Source: Isoetes taiwanensis (lineage: Eukaryota; Streptophyta; Lycopodiopsida; Isoetales; Isoetaceae). From it: 64,000 nt of DNA. Below, one piece after another: positions 21,074 through 34,300 of this stretch. The stretch spans positions 740,837-804,836 of the forward strand of contig JAJEKV010000066.1 of assembly GCA_021234155.1 (NCBI GenBank), written 5' to 3'. Every line of letters starts with the position of its first letter. Position 1 is the first letter of the stretch. The notes beneath the pieces were generated by a model. It worked only from the letters and a program-made list of their open reading frames with translations, made no database searches and was not told where the DNA came from. The translations under genes were made by a program, and so were the position numbers.

Positions 21074-22850
21074 TTGGCTGCAAAACATTCGCGGTTATCA
21101 ATGATCGTTGGAAAAAATGGCGATATAAACAAGACTGTTTCTTCAAAATTACTAAAGATACAACCAAGAAATTTATCCAAAGCTGCAGCAAGAAGGAAGA
21201 TAATGTCATTAAATGGAGCAAACATGTGGGCTTTGACAGGGAGGAGGCTAAGATCGAATAGAATCGATGATTCAATCAAGCGTCAGGTTCATGAATTTTG
21301 GCTTGATAATACCAAAGTTTCACCGAAGGTTAGAGATGTCATGAAGACGAGAACACAAGCCATACAATACCTTGACATCTCACAGGTTTGTTCTTGCAAT
21401 TGAATCAATTCTCAATGAAATCTTCAATTGAATCGATTCTCATTGGAATCTTATATTTTCTTCTCAATTCTTTCATGATCTTCTTGTGTACATTGCAGTA
21501 CAGTTTCCCAGTGACCTCTTAATGAATGCACATGGTTGTCATGACATGTATTGCAGATCTGTACAAGCAGATCTGTACAGAAAGGCCTTCAATGATATGA
21601 GAAGGGCTCGACATGTTAATTGCACTTGCTGCTGCAGTGTTTATGCATCCCAGGAAAACAATGGAGTGTGTCAAGCAAATAAGAAGACTTTTGATAATGT
21701 CAGCATCTTGTGGAGGTCAACAATTTGTGAGAAATATGTGACAGATGAATGGCATAAATTAGAATGTATCAAGGGTGAATGTGAGGAATGTGGAGTGAAG
21801 AAGATAGACATTTGTCTAAAAGAGGAAGATGGAACATTCATGCAGGATGTCGATTGGCAAGTATATGCTTACGTCAATGAGCCTTTCAAGAAAGGTACAT
21901 CCAGAAGGCTTAGATTAATTGCTCAGCATGACAAGGCATTTGTCTTGTTAAAGAACATGAAAAATCAGCTTGCTAAGTTTATAGATCAGAACTTTACTGC
22001 ACACTGGCAGAGCAAACAGTTCAAAAGATGTATTGAAAAACTCCCTAATAAGAGTGTGTTGTCTGTTGTTGACTTTACAGACTACACATTGAAGCTAGGG
22101 ATAGAAGTGCAATCAGAGCACTGGAATCCAGATCAGATTATGATTTTGGTCCATATTTCAATGAGGAAAAACGAAGGCAAGCTTAAAGGAACAATGCATT
22201 TCTTTGTTTCAGATGACAGGAAGCATGACACTCATTTTGTACAGCATGCTTTTAAATTACATTTGGCGTGGCTTAATAATAATGGAGGCAGTGACATAAA
22301 CCTTCATTATGTGTGGTCGGATGGTTGTGCATCTCAATTCAAGTCTTCAAGGGCATGGTATGGAATCTGCAGATACCATGTTGAAAACAAAATTCGAGTG
22401 ATATGGAATTTCTTTGGATCTGGCCATGGGAAAGGCACACATGATGGAGAGGCTGGTATAGCCAAGTTATGGCCAGTGACAGGTGCAGCAACAGCTTGTG
22501 CAGTTTTAAGGACCAAGGAATCGGAGTGTGAAAGGATATTTTGGGAGGTTGGAAAAACTGATGTCGACAGGCAGCAAGCATTTAATTGCAAGACTTTAGA
22601 TGGTACTCAGCAGATATATTCTGTCTCAATCATAAACCCAAATGACCCAACAAAGTTGCTTTGCAGACCACTCTCGTGTTTCTGTGATGCTTGCGTTATC
22701 TTCGATTGGCTGAATTGTGAAAACCTACAACATTGTAGTGAATGGTCCCTGAAAAGTTTGGAGCCCACATATCATGTTGCCTCTCGTAGGGAAGCTGAAA
22801 ATGATGTGGATGTATTGTATGCAGAAGACGAGCCTGGTTTAGATGTGTGA
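21074..22850 (+). pseudogene. DDE-type transposase, 3' end cut off by an LTR insertion
   Basis: The main exon reads open from 21504 to the TGA at 22848, whose last codons lie in the LTR. A likely first exon is 21074-21385 (donor CACAG/GTTTG; acceptor TACAG before TTTCCC at 21504), phase-consistent. Motifs in order are a Cys-rich region (CTCCC near residue 50 of the main exon), VVDFTDYTLK with the first likely catalytic Asp, QSEHWNPDQ, VWSDGCASQFKSS with a second Asp, then WNFFGSGHGKGTHDGEAG. The set DF..Y, HW..Q, SDG..QFK, NFF..HGKG..DG is one I know from uncharacterised transposase-derived proteins widespread in animals, with an RNase H-like fold; I cannot name the superfamily. The gene ends at an LTR start flanked by a target-site duplication, and its former end is at 1085-1004. 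The ORF is open for 454 codons, so inactivation may be recent. Confidence 0.75.
22841..22845. repeat. Target-site duplication (AGATG), right copy, inverted
   Basis: AGATG directly precedes the LTR start TGTGACG at 22846 and is the reverse complement of CATCT at 1081-1085. Confidence 0.7.
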
Positions 22851-24274
22851 CGTTCCAGCATAATATACGATATGAATACGTATATTATACTGACACGTCA
22901 CTAGTACATGTCGACTCAGACGACATGTACACGGCGACCGTAAAGGGTAGTACCCTAGGGTACGACCTTGTAAACCATTATATTGCACATGTTAAAGCAA
23001 CATGTGAATATACTCCCTTTTTGCCACGTGGCAATGACCCATTGACCAAAAAGGGACCAGCCCTAAAAGCGTGGAGATAAAGGGGCATAAACCCTAAAAG
23101 GGAAACCCTTTTAGTTTTTCAGCCCCTGAGTCTCGGATTGCAGCAGCAGAGGATGCATTTCCACCTGAACGGAAGCAGAGAAGTCGGATTTCCTAGGTTG
23201 CAGCTCGATCCAAGATCAGCAGACCCGAGATCAGCAGAATGGATGCTTTCAGAGGAGTGGGAACCGGCCAAGATGCGGGTGAGCAGTTGATTCGATAGGT
23301 AGATCCGAGTTATCAGGCCTCTTTCAGTAGGTTTAGCATTCATTCTTAGCCATAGGCGACCCCTACAGCCTAAGAATGATAGACACTAACAAAGGAACCT
23401 AACCATGTATGATTAGGTAGATTAGAATAGATGTATTCTATTATTTTCAGTTCTGTTGTGATGATGTTTTGACATTCTATGCGCCACTCTTGTGTATTGG
23501 GAAGGGGGGTAGAGACCCAGAGCCCAAGTAGTTGTATGATCATAGTTTTAGCCCATTAATTCCCAATTAATATGGCCTGTGCATAAGAGCCCGCCTGGCT
23601 GTGGGTGGCGGAGCTAGACCGGCTGACAAGGAAGGGCTTGTCTGATCACAGTTGATCCCTCTAGTGCGTAGCGACGGCCGGGGAACATTGTGGGCTAGGC
23701 CTAATACCCTGGCACTGCATGCGGGCAGGGTATGGGCTCGACACCTCTTGGGTGATGCATCATCTTCTAGGGGTTCAAGTCGTATACGAGCAGTGGCTCT
23801 CTAGCTCGCCTGTGATTGGCATGAACCTTCTGGAGGAGAGTGATCTCCTCCTGCCTCATCGGGAGCTGGGGAGATGCAACCCAGTAGTAGCCCCTTTGGC
23901 TATGAACCCGGCAGGCTACGGTCAGGCTCCAATACTTTTCAGCCTATCTACAAAGTATGCACAGGAGGGGCGGATGGAGTGGACTACCCAACGACCATGT
24001 TTCTATGCCAGCCAAATCCATTTGCCATGAATTCTGTCTGCATTGTTATCCGGAGACCCAAGCCGTCAGTTTTTCCCCAAGAGTCTGAGCCTGGGTAGAA
24101 TTTCCCCATGTTATGTTGATGTACTGATGTGTTGTTGCAGCTACTGTGATATGGTGGACCACCCTTCGAGGTGGGTATGTTATTGTTGATTGATGTCATG
24201 TGCTCATGTGTGTTTACGCTTCCGCAGCTAGATCGATCCCGAGGGAGACGGGATGAATGACACGTCCATTCTTC
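22846..24274 (+). repeat. LTR fragment, inverted; probably the rest of the 5' LTR
   Basis: Begins TGTGACGTTCCAGCATAA and matches the complement of 2643 down to about 1230 with a few per cent differences and small indels. The match ends abruptly after CACGTCCATTCTTC at 24274. There is no PBS or internal sequence beside it, so it is not an independent element. Together with 10340-10454 it completes one LTR. The G-box palindrome is kept at 23022-23033. Confidence 0.85.
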
Positions 24275-26348
24275 GACATACCACAGTATTTGATTGGCAT
24301 AATGGTATGTGAAAACGATTGGTTCATTATATAATATTGGTAGAATGAGCAATAAGAAGTTGGTCTCAAGAGATCTTATTGAATGTTCAATTAAAGTGGC
24401 CTTTAACTTGACATTTTATCATTTGTCTCTGTTTATGGTATTGGCATGTGTATGCACGGATGTATCAATACATTCAATTTCCAAGGCCATGGTTTCCCTG
24501 CACATAAAACGAATTCTATTCTATCATTACAAGCTATACCTTTTATTCTCTTTCTAGTTCAATCCAATTTTCTTCTCAAATGCCACTTCATATTGATCTG
24601 AACATTCTCATTGTTATCTATCTATTATATGGAATCATCACATATAATAACTTTGAAGGGAGTGGTTGAATTAAAAAATGCATTAAATTGATACTAAATG
24701 GTATGTATGTTTATCTTATACAAGAAATTTATCGCGGCGGCCAAGGCCGCCGCGAACATTTCTCTTTACCGACTTGATGTTATTTCAAGATGAAATTTTT
24801 CTACTAAATAACCTATTCATTAGTCGAATTAAATGCCAGTCTAAAAGTTAATAGGCAACAACATTTAAATACATGAAATCAGTTTTTTTAAATGGAATGG
24901 TGTATTGGGCTTTTAAGAATTCTAGGAACTATGACCCTCAAATTGAGTATTGTCTAGTTCAGGAACTTGATGGGAAACCTTAGTGTTCCAATGGAACAAA
25001 CAAATATCAAAGAAGATACAATCATGGTCTACGCCTACTATTGTCTTTCTCAAGTCAAATCTTGGGCAAAAGATAGAAAGCACAAATGACTAGGTCATAA
25101 ATCCTTGGCAAACACTCGTCATAAATGATGTGAATGCTAGGACTATCATTACTTGTTCAACACCTTCTTGTGCAACTCTAATGCGTTAAGAGTTCCTATT
25201 TCACAAATCATGGAGCCAACATGTTCAAAATCGTCTGTATTATATGGGTTTTAAAATAGTAAGAATTTTAGATTGATTGATGAGATAAGGTTTGTTGCAA
25301 ATGTTTTTACGAAAATTTTGGTCGAAGCAACAAAATTAAAAAAGAAATAATTGTTTACAATTGTTGGGAAAACCAAAAAAGGAAGATTGTTCGAGAAAAC
25401 AACACAAAAAAGATGTTGAGAAAAAGCTTGACGGCAGCGGCTTCTGCCAACCATGTTGGATTGGAAGCACAATGCAGCAGCCCTTGACATGGAGCATCGC
25501 ATTTTCTCTTCCAATTTCCATGCAATTGGATGATTTTCGATTAACGGCCACCGGAAGATTTTCTATGTGCATGCTTGATGGAGATGGGGAGGAACTAAAA
25601 ATAGCACGACAATTCCAACATCATGAACTGACATGGGTATGCCACATCCAACATTTGCTGCAACTTGCAATTTCAATCATTGGTCAATGCCTTGTGCATA
25701 TTTACAAATCTAAAAGTATTTATATGATTTATACTTCTACACAATGGCCAATACGCTAAGCCATTTGGAAACTTCTGGAGCATGTGCTCATACATGGACA
25801 GACTAGTTTTAATACGATTTCGATTTCTGAGACTTTTATAGAAGTGGCCATTATTTATTAACTGAATGACATAGATCAACTTATGCAAAACTCCAAAGAC
25901 AAAAACTTTAAATTGCCTTAGAAATATTAAGTTAGATGAAAGCTTTTGCCTACATTTTGGAACAGATGCATAGTATCCCTACATTCATTGTGGAATGGGA
26001 TTGCAACTGAAACCTTATGGCAGATGAGCTTTTACTGATCTGGCTTCTACTTGAGACAATCTAGAATTGACCTTTCCCTTCTCCAAATTTCTATTTTGCC
26101 TATTTATATTTTCCATGCAGATGTTCAATGTGCTGCTGCAACTTTGCTATTTCCTGCACAACAACAAAAGGAAGCATCATGAGAAAAAACTATCCATTCT
26201 CAACTTGCAAAAAGATGGAACTATGGAAAATGCCTATTGGACCAATCACTGTATGCATGCATTCTCAATCCCAAACTCAAATCCTGTGAGGGTGATAGGC
26301 TATTGAAAGCACATGCAAAGTTTTCTCATAAGGCAAAACCATAGCTCT
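24275..26348. other. AT-rich intergenic DNA
   Basis: No gene recognised. A GC palindrome, CGCGGCGGCC followed by AAGG-centred inverse arms, sits at 24733-24754 in otherwise AT-rich DNA. A 132-codon open frame at 25361-25759 has no recognisable domain. Confidence 0.45.
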
Positions 26349-26494
26349 TTCTGGTTCTGTAGAATTGGGCTGCGTTGTCATCATCGCATCGCAGCATATG
26401 GTTCGATAAGTGCAGGCGTTTCTGGTTCTGTTATAGAATTGGGCTGCGTTGTCATCATCGCATCGCAGCATATGGTTCGATAAGTGCAGGCGCG
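26349..26494. repeat. Tandem duplication of about 72 bp
   Basis: The unit from TTTCTGGTTCTG through GATAAGTGCAGGCG occurs twice in a row (starting near 26349 and 26420). The second copy has a few extra bases (TTAT). Confidence 0.8.
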
Positions 26495-29400
26495 GCCCCA
26501 AACTAGAAATAATTAAAAAAAAAAAGACTAAGAACACATGCAGCAGCCAGTACATAAGCTGAACAGAGTATAAGCAACTGACCAGAAGTTTTGTGAGAGA
26601 AATTACTGGCCAATCCTTCATCTTCATGCGGCCAATCCTTCATCTTCATGCTGCAAAAATTATCTGTTTGATATAGGCTAAATACTAGTTCAAACTTATT
26701 CAAGCCATCATGCTCTATTATGCTCAAATTTATTCAAGCCATCATGCTCTATTATGCTCTGTGATACATGAGAAGAGAAGTCTTGCCAGTTCTGAAAGGA
26801 GTTGCTACTACAATCCATATGCATGTGAGCACAACTTGGTGTCCCACAGGAAGGGTGGATAATAGAAAGATTGAGCAAACTATTCAGTATCTGATCGGCT
26901 CTGGCATGGTAAGTTCATCCTCTATGCTTAGCTTATTTTTTTTTTTTTCTTGCTTGGATCAAGAGCAGTGAATTGGCAAACCCAATTCCTTTAGCTCCAA
27001 ACCTACAGAAAGTTATGTTAAGTTCATCATCCAGAGCTTATTTCTTACATCATCCAGAGCTTATTTCTTAGTTTTTTCCCTTCTTGGTTAAGCTAAGAGC
27101 AGCAAACTGGCAAAACCAATTCCTCCAGAGCTTATTTCTTCGTTTTTTTCTTCTTGGTTAAACCAAGAGCAGTAAACTGGCAAACCCAATTCATTTAGCG
27201 CCAAGTCCTAATCCGAGTCTCTATTTTGGCCAAGACCCATGTGATTAAATAAAATTTGTCTATTTCAAGCCCGGCAGATGGCTGGCAGATGCAGGAAAAG
27301 CTTGGCCGGAATAGGTTTGGGTAGATGCAGTTTTAACTAGCTAAGAACAAAAGAAAAGCAGGGAAACTCACAGGCGACATACCTTAAACGGAAGCGATCT
27401 AACTCAGGTAACGAACTGAAAAAATTTGGGCGATCTAACTCTATTTATACTCAAAGAAAACCACAGAAGTTTCAACACGTGAATGATCTGCGATGATTTC
27501 ACAAATATCCCGATGTGGCTGTGGTTGTGCCACTTCTTTATCTTCGTATAATCTGGCAGCGGAAGATCTGCTACGTGCTAAAGCGATGAGGTAGATAAGA
27601 GAGAACAGTGGCGGCTGAGTTTTTTTTTCCCCTTTTTTAACAGTGCTATTTTTTGCCCCCCGAAACACAGAATATGCCAAAGGATCTTGCCAATAATAAT
27701 TACATGAGTTAGATAATATAAAGATGTCAATATTTTGCTCACACTAGATCATTAATAGGTGTGTTATTGCATGTAGATATACCGCACTTATGCTAATAGA
27801 AGAAGGAGCATCTCACTAGAGACCAACTGGACTACGAAATGTACACATCAAACCAACATTGATCGATAGGTCTTACCAATATTTTGTAAGTAGGCTCTAA
27901 GTTGCAGAATTCCTTATAGTAGCAAGCTGAAATCACATAAACCCCTTCAAACTTCCAAATATTACAAGAATACCTTGTTCATAACAATGACTTTTTTTTT
28001 TTTTTTTTTGTGCGCGTTTGATCAATGCCAAAGTTGTCTTTGCGAATATTGTAACCTAGAATATGATACTCACAAGAAGATCAAATACATTTAAGGTGGG
28101 GTCGTAATTCACAAGTTATCCTCATTTGATTTGTTTTTTAAAACACTTATATAGGAGAATAAGCTTTATCCAATGACGATTGGAATTTTCAAGTTGTAGT
28201 GTTTTAAAAAGTGCTTGCAAAGAACATTCTCTTATTTAATTGATTAGAACAAAAGTTATTGCTACCCGTTTTTTAGCTATTTCAATCATATTTGAAGGTT
28301 GGCAAGCCTTGGAGGTTTAAGCATTTGGTTGCTAGTGCAAGGTTAATGAAGGAATATATTGGTTTGCCTTTTGGCAAACTCATTGTTTGTCTTAGACATA
28401 ATTAAGGGGCACGCGGCAGAAAGGGTGTGGGACATGCTATTTCAACATATTGGCATATTCATGGAATATTTTTGGGGAGTGGGGGGTGATATCCTCTTAA
28501 CAAGTAGGCACATAGCATTTTCAAGCATATTTTATGGAATATACCATGCACTAGATATATAACCCTCTGAGTCAAGGGGGTTTCAATATTCTTGTATATT
28601 CATGCAATATACCAGAATGTAAACTCGGTGACCTCTACAGCAGCATGCTATATCCACAAAAAGAATATCTGCCACATGTCACAAAGTGATTGGCTCATAT
28701 GGCTGAATGCAGCCTGACTAGCTTTTACGTCAGGATGTTTATTGTTTGATCGGAGATTCGTGTGGAGTAATGGTTTAGCTAGGGTTGAAACCCTTAGTTG
28801 TTAATTTCAATGATTCATAAGTATATATTTCTTTCTACTATCTATCTATCTATCTATCTATACATATTATTTCGGAGAACCCGCCCTCTGAACCATTGGT
28901 AACTCTATGTTATTTCTTAGTATATTCGTATATATTGTCAACACATTGAACCGAATAAGAAAAAAAGGAAAAGATCAGTATAACGTGCGGGGTTTAGATA
29001 AATACACCTAGATTACCATTCGAACAATGACATGCAAGGTAAATCAACGCATTTGTAGAAGGTCAAATATTGAGGTTACTTGAAACGAATTTTTTATTGA
29101 CTTCTTTTTGCTTTTTTGTTGTCGTCTCCTCCTTGAGAGATAGGTTTTTATTGCGGGACAACTTTGTTTTACAAACCCCCACCTGACGTCGCATAGATCC
29201 AGACCACAGAATCTGCAAATCAAGGGCTGATATGCCACTTCAGATGGGGGGCTGCAAAACGAAGTCTACCCTTCGTTGCCACCTCCTCCTTAAGAGCAAA
29301 AATAGGTAAATTCAGCCATTTCTACGATGCCTCCTTCAGGGATAGGTTTTTATTGCTGCCTCTAGAGATAGATTTTTTTATGTTCCATTGTTCTTCATTG

Positions 29401-31277
29401 ATTTCTATTTCATTCAAGGGCTTTCTTCTGATGAAGACGGGGAGTTCTTCTGTCTATATTGGTTGCATTCAAAATTTGTGGAGGTTGCAGAGCATCAATT
29501 AGTAATGTTTTAATTTCGTTAGGTGCTAGGTAACCGGCCGGATTTAGGGGTTTCCGGCCGGTAAACCAAACGTAAGCCGCTGTTTGATGGAAATTCCGGT
29601 CTTGTTTTCCGGCATTGATTCTTGCAAGCAAAGCAGAGGAGGATTTTGCAAGCGAAAATAGAGGGGAGTTTGCAAGCCATTTCCTACATTCTTCAAGCAA
29701 GATTCAAGCTTACATTTCTTACATTCAAGCAAGATTCAAGCTTACATTTCTTACATTCTTCAAGCGTCTGTAACTTACATTCTTCAAACAAGATTTTCAA
29801 GCTTATATTCACATGCACATGCAAGGTCTTCTTGACAGCGGTGGACTTACGATTACCCCTTTGCTGAAAAATAATAGCTCCCACTGATGGATGAACCCTG
29901 ATGCGTGAATCTTCTGATGCATGAACTCTATGCGGAACATGTGAATCTTCAAGCCCATTCCCTGTTTGTGTAGAACATTCCCTGTTTGTGCCCATTCCCT
30001 CACCCCATTACCTCAGCCCATTCCCTGTTTGTTCGTCGGCCGCTGCTTGAAGAATCAAAGAAACAAGATGTTCCCGGAACAAAGAAATCATACAATATGG
30101 TATTTGGGTCGCTATTTATGTCTATCTATGAATGTCGTGTTGCCACGTGGCCTTCCCCTCCATTGCAGAATGGTATTTGGGTCTACCATTCTGTGTTTCC
30201 GGTTTCCAGCCGGTTAACAATGGGCAGAGCAAGTCCGTTATTTCCTTTTTTTGTTTCTTTCGATAGGGCCATAGCTTGAATCCGGCTTTGTTATAGCTTT
30301 GAATCCGGCTGTAGCTGTAGCTTGCTTACAAAGAACGAGTTTTTGCACCAATAGACCCATCCAATCCGTCATGGTACCTGCATCATTTCATTAAGCAATC
30401 AAATCTTTCATTCCGGCATCTTCCTTCGCTAAATCTGCATTTTTTCAGCCCAGTTAAACTCCTTCCTGCATTTTTTGCCTCAATCCGGCACACCAAAACG
30501 ATGTTTACTCTAAAATCCGGTCCCAAAATCATTATATTCTCTTCTGATTGCCCCAAAATCATTATATTCTCTCCTGATTTAGGTCGGTACCTCTGCAACA
30601 AAATCCGTGGAATGCCTATTTAACCCAAACGACTTTGAAATTGAAGCTATGTCTATGGCTGCATGCAGCTACAATAAGCACGAGAAATCCCAATTTTTGT
30701 GCGAAAATCTGTCATAAGAGCAGAACTTTCCTGCCCCTTCTTCTACTTTGCTAGTTCTTGCTAATACTGCTAGTTGTGAACCTGAAGCACCATAGGAAGC
30801 AAAGAAAAACTAAACTGCCAAGCATTTGCAGCATAAAAATCGCAGAACAAGCTTCCATAGCCAAAATACACTGGAGCAGCGCCATAGCCGCCGAAATAGC
30901 TCCCCAAATACCATATTGTGGCTTCAAGGCATATGGTCCTGCATTCCGGCATGGCCGGTGACCCGCTCCCGGCTAACGCCGGTCGCGGGACCCCACCGGT
31001 CCATGCCGGAATGCAGTCCCATATGCCTTGAAGCCATACATTTCATGTTTGTGCACAAAGGAAGCTCTGGCCGCTATTGCAAAAGAAGCTCTGGCAAAGG
31101 AAGCTGGCGCTGCTGCCGCAAAGAAAGCTCTGGCGCCGCTGCTGCAAAGGAATGGCATCTCTGCAAAAATGGTCGGCTGCTGCTGCTGCAGGGGGAGTTA
31201 ATGGCGGCGCTACCCTAAGTTACCTAAAAGAAAAAATATGGAATATTCGAGGAATTTCCATCAAACGGCGGTTTACA
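26495..31277. other. AT-rich intergenic DNA with degenerate tandem repeats
   Basis: Between about 26925 and 27205 a unit containing AGAGCTTATTTCTT and GAGCAGTAAACTGGCAAACC is present three times in degenerate form. A (CTAT)n run lies at 28839-28862. An exon-like stretch at 26768-26909 (reading VATTIHMHVSTTWCPTGRVD) ends at a good splice donor, ATG/GTAAGT, but has no identifiable family and no partner exon. Short repeats of TTACATTCTTCAAGC occur near 29690-29790. No complete gene is visible. Confidence 0.4.
30917..31042. repeat. Long imperfect hairpin
   Basis: GGCTTCAAGGCATATGG, TGCATTCCGGCATG and their inverses (CATGCCGGAATGCA, CCATATGCCTTGAAGCC) form arms of about 42 bases. A smaller GC-rich palindrome (CCGGCTAACGCCGG) lies in the loop. 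No coding role is visible. Confidence 0.65.
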
Positions 31278-31345
31278 GATTAAAAATTAAACCATACTCT
31301 AGAGGCTATGGATTAAAAATTAAACCGTGCTCTGGAGGCTATGGT
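31278..31345. repeat. Tandem duplication of about 35 bp
   Basis: GATTAAAAATTAAACC followed by a CTCT..GAGGCTATGG word occurs twice in a row, directly upstream of a TATA-like box. Confidence 0.7.
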
Positions 31346-31364
31346 AGAACCGACATTAATAGCC

Positions 31365-31372
31365 TATAAATA
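31365..31372 (+). promoter_or_regulatory. Possible TATA box
   Basis: TATAAATA followed by a pyrimidine-rich CTCTTTTTCTCTCTC stretch looks like a plant core promoter with a leader. No convincing coding region follows within several kilobases (open frames at 31598-31846 and 34098-34448 are unrecognised), so a non-coding transcript, a leader with introns or chance are all possible. Confidence 0.25.
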
Positions 31373-34300
31373 CTCTTCGTTCCCTCTTTTTCTCTCTCAT
31401 CGGCCATTTGCGCCCCTTGCGGCCCTGAGGTCTTGCTTCCATATTCAGGGGAGCCTTCCCTTTGGGTAGGCCCTTCCCCTTTTTATTTTCTTTGTGCTCT
31501 CTGAAGACTTTCTTAAGATTTTCGTAGTCTCTAGAATTGCAAGTCGTTTAAGATTTCTCCCTTTCCATATTCGGTTTCTCTCTGTTGCTGCTTTCTTTTG
31601 TTTTTGAAACAAGCAAAGTCGCTGGGCTCTCTTACATACTTTAGGTTTAGATTCAGATTTTTGTGTTGCACAGTGGTGAATCGAAGCGGCCAGGTCGAGC
31701 TAAAGACGTTCTCTCTAGTTCCCCGTATTCATCTTCTGCAAATTCTTGTTGCTGTGATTTTTTGTAAAGCTATTGAGTTCCTTGTAGTTTCATGGATCGA
31801 AGCGGCAAGGCCGTGCGTAGGATGCTCCCCAACCCAGGCTGCATGAGGAATGCCGGATTTTAGCTCCCCAGGTTGTTCCTTTGCTCTTGTTTTTTCTTTT
31901 GCTGCTAATAATGTTTCTGTATTTCTGCTTTAAATTTCTCTGGGACTGGATTCAGTGCTTGCCAAGAATGGTGGGATGTTGAAGCGTTGCCTCTATGCAG
32001 GTAATATGTAGGAAAAATTTAACCTTAGTTTGTCTGTGCGCTTTTGACCCCTTGTGGTCTGCCGCTCATGCAGTTTACAGTGCCTTACCCATGCTTCTTG
32101 AGCATTCTTCTATTGCGATCGTGTCAGTAGATTGATATATCTGTTGCCTCAACTCATCAAGAGCTATGCGTCTTAATGAGTGATTGTCCATTATATATAG
32201 GATAGAGAGGTTCATTTAGTTTGCATTTTATTCAGGAACAAGTAATTTTGTTTCAGTACTTGGTACTTGCTTGATTGCCTATGCTTAATCGTTATTTCAA
32301 AAGCTAAGCAATATGCCTTATGGAAGTGTTTGGGTTCGATTCCCAAAGGCAACGCTTAGAAAAACAACAATTAAAACAACTGTTTGTGAGAGAGCAGTAA
32401 CATAAGAACAGACAGAACTCAATGAAAAAAACTAAAAGAAAAGAAAGAAAAACTAAAAGAAAAGATAATTATACCACGGGGTATAAATTATGAAGAACGT
32501 TATTTATCCTAGATAAAAAAACAAGAAAATTTTAATGGCATTACTTATTACTGATGACAATCATCAATGGTAACTATTACATATGAAGTGATGGTAATTA
32601 TCACAATGACAATCATCACCGTTACTAGGTGACCGTTACTTATGATAGTACTTATCACAAGGACAATCATCAATGGTGACCGTTACTTATCAGGACATAA
32701 ACTAAACATCAATTACATGGATAAAAAACCACTAGCAATGTGTAGGTGGTATGGCATAAACTAAACGTCAATTACATGGACCAAAAAATCATTAGCAATG
32801 TGATGGCGAAACTCATCATGGTTTATGACTTGAAATGGCAATGATTCTCAACTTAAAAGTATGCTTCATTTTGTTCTCTATCTTAATGCAAAAACTGTAG
32901 GTAGTTAGTCCATGTTTTACGATAAAAAACTATAACATTTTATTGTAGGAAGCAACCTTAGTTCATATGAAATAAGGTAGGTAATTTCATTAGAAAAGCA
33001 CTTTAAGTTACACAAACTATTGAAGTCGATTTTGTTAGTGGTTTATGGCCTTACTAATCAATACACACACACTATTAAAATTGAGCAATAAAGCACTATC
33101 ATAAACCAAACAAACAATCATGAAGAACCATGATGCTTAACGATGGCAACAAACTAGAATGAAAGTCATGCATAAGGACTCCACCACGTAACTATCAATG
33201 GTTATTCAACACATTAACCCACTTAGTGACATCTCTTTTTTATAATGGTTTTATGTAAAAACTGCTGTAAAAAGCTAATAGTGATTGTTTTTTGGGCGCC
33301 TTGTGTTTGTTTCTTTATTTATTTTGTCACACAATAATTACAAAGGGAGATATATGGTTTATCCCCTTCTTTTTTTTTTTTTTTGGGGGGGGTCGAACCC
33401 TTGTTTGATGGTGTAATATAGGGGATTAAAATTGTTCTCTTGATTTACACGTCAAGCACAGGTTATTTAATGTACACAATGTTTTTGAACGATTGATTTT
33501 TATTTTTTTGGTTTTTTGTATTCTTGGATTTGGACCAGTTGTTACTATTAAATTGACCTGATGTCGATTTGAATGACATCATGGACTGAACCTCAATGTT
33601 GAGAAAAACATGGTGAGTCGTAGTATGGAGAGAGTCGGAAGAAGAAGCTTAAATTGCCATACTCGAGCTTGAAGTGTCGGGCATAAACTGCCATAGCCGA
33701 GCTTGGAAGCTTGCAGGCTCAGAAGCTAAAGGTGGTCACCGAATCGGTGGAATATGGAAATCAGAGGTTTGAGTCCAAAGGTGCTTGCACAACCAGAGCC
33801 CTTCCCCTAGCTATTCTAGACCTTCAAAACCCAGGTCAAATAACCCCCAAGAAAAAAAAACCCAAAAAAAAATCCATCCCAACCACTAAGCCCCATGGCC
33901 CCCATAAGGAGCTTTAGCATTTGCATGAGCAGATTAGGCTTCTTCAAATAAGCATATAATCATCTTTATTTTTTGCTCTTGACGTGAATTATCATTCCTT
34001 ACTGGGTTTTGTAATGTAATGTAATTTTATTCACGCCGGGTAAGACCCTCAGGTCCATAGGTGAAAATAGTTACATATTATTTTTGGTACCTTTCAGATG
34101 ATTGTCGGGCTGAAGAATATGGAGTCGATTAAATGCATCTTGGAATCATACCAGAAGGGTGAGGACAATCAAGCCTACCAACCCCTACCCAACAAGCAGA
34201 GACTACTCCATTGTGTAGATGCATATTATTCAAAAAATGCAAAGCCTCATCCAGATTGGAGCAATGGCATCATTGTTGCAAACCCTATAATATGCAGATT

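Noticed and set aside
25361-25759. A 132-codon plus-strand open frame.
   Set aside because: No recognisable domain, no splice context, and composition like the surrounding intergenic DNA.
32286-32360. tRNA-like T-arm TTTGGGTTCGATTCCCAAA.
   Set aside because: No matching acceptor, D or anticodon arms; probably a chance hairpin or old SINE piece.
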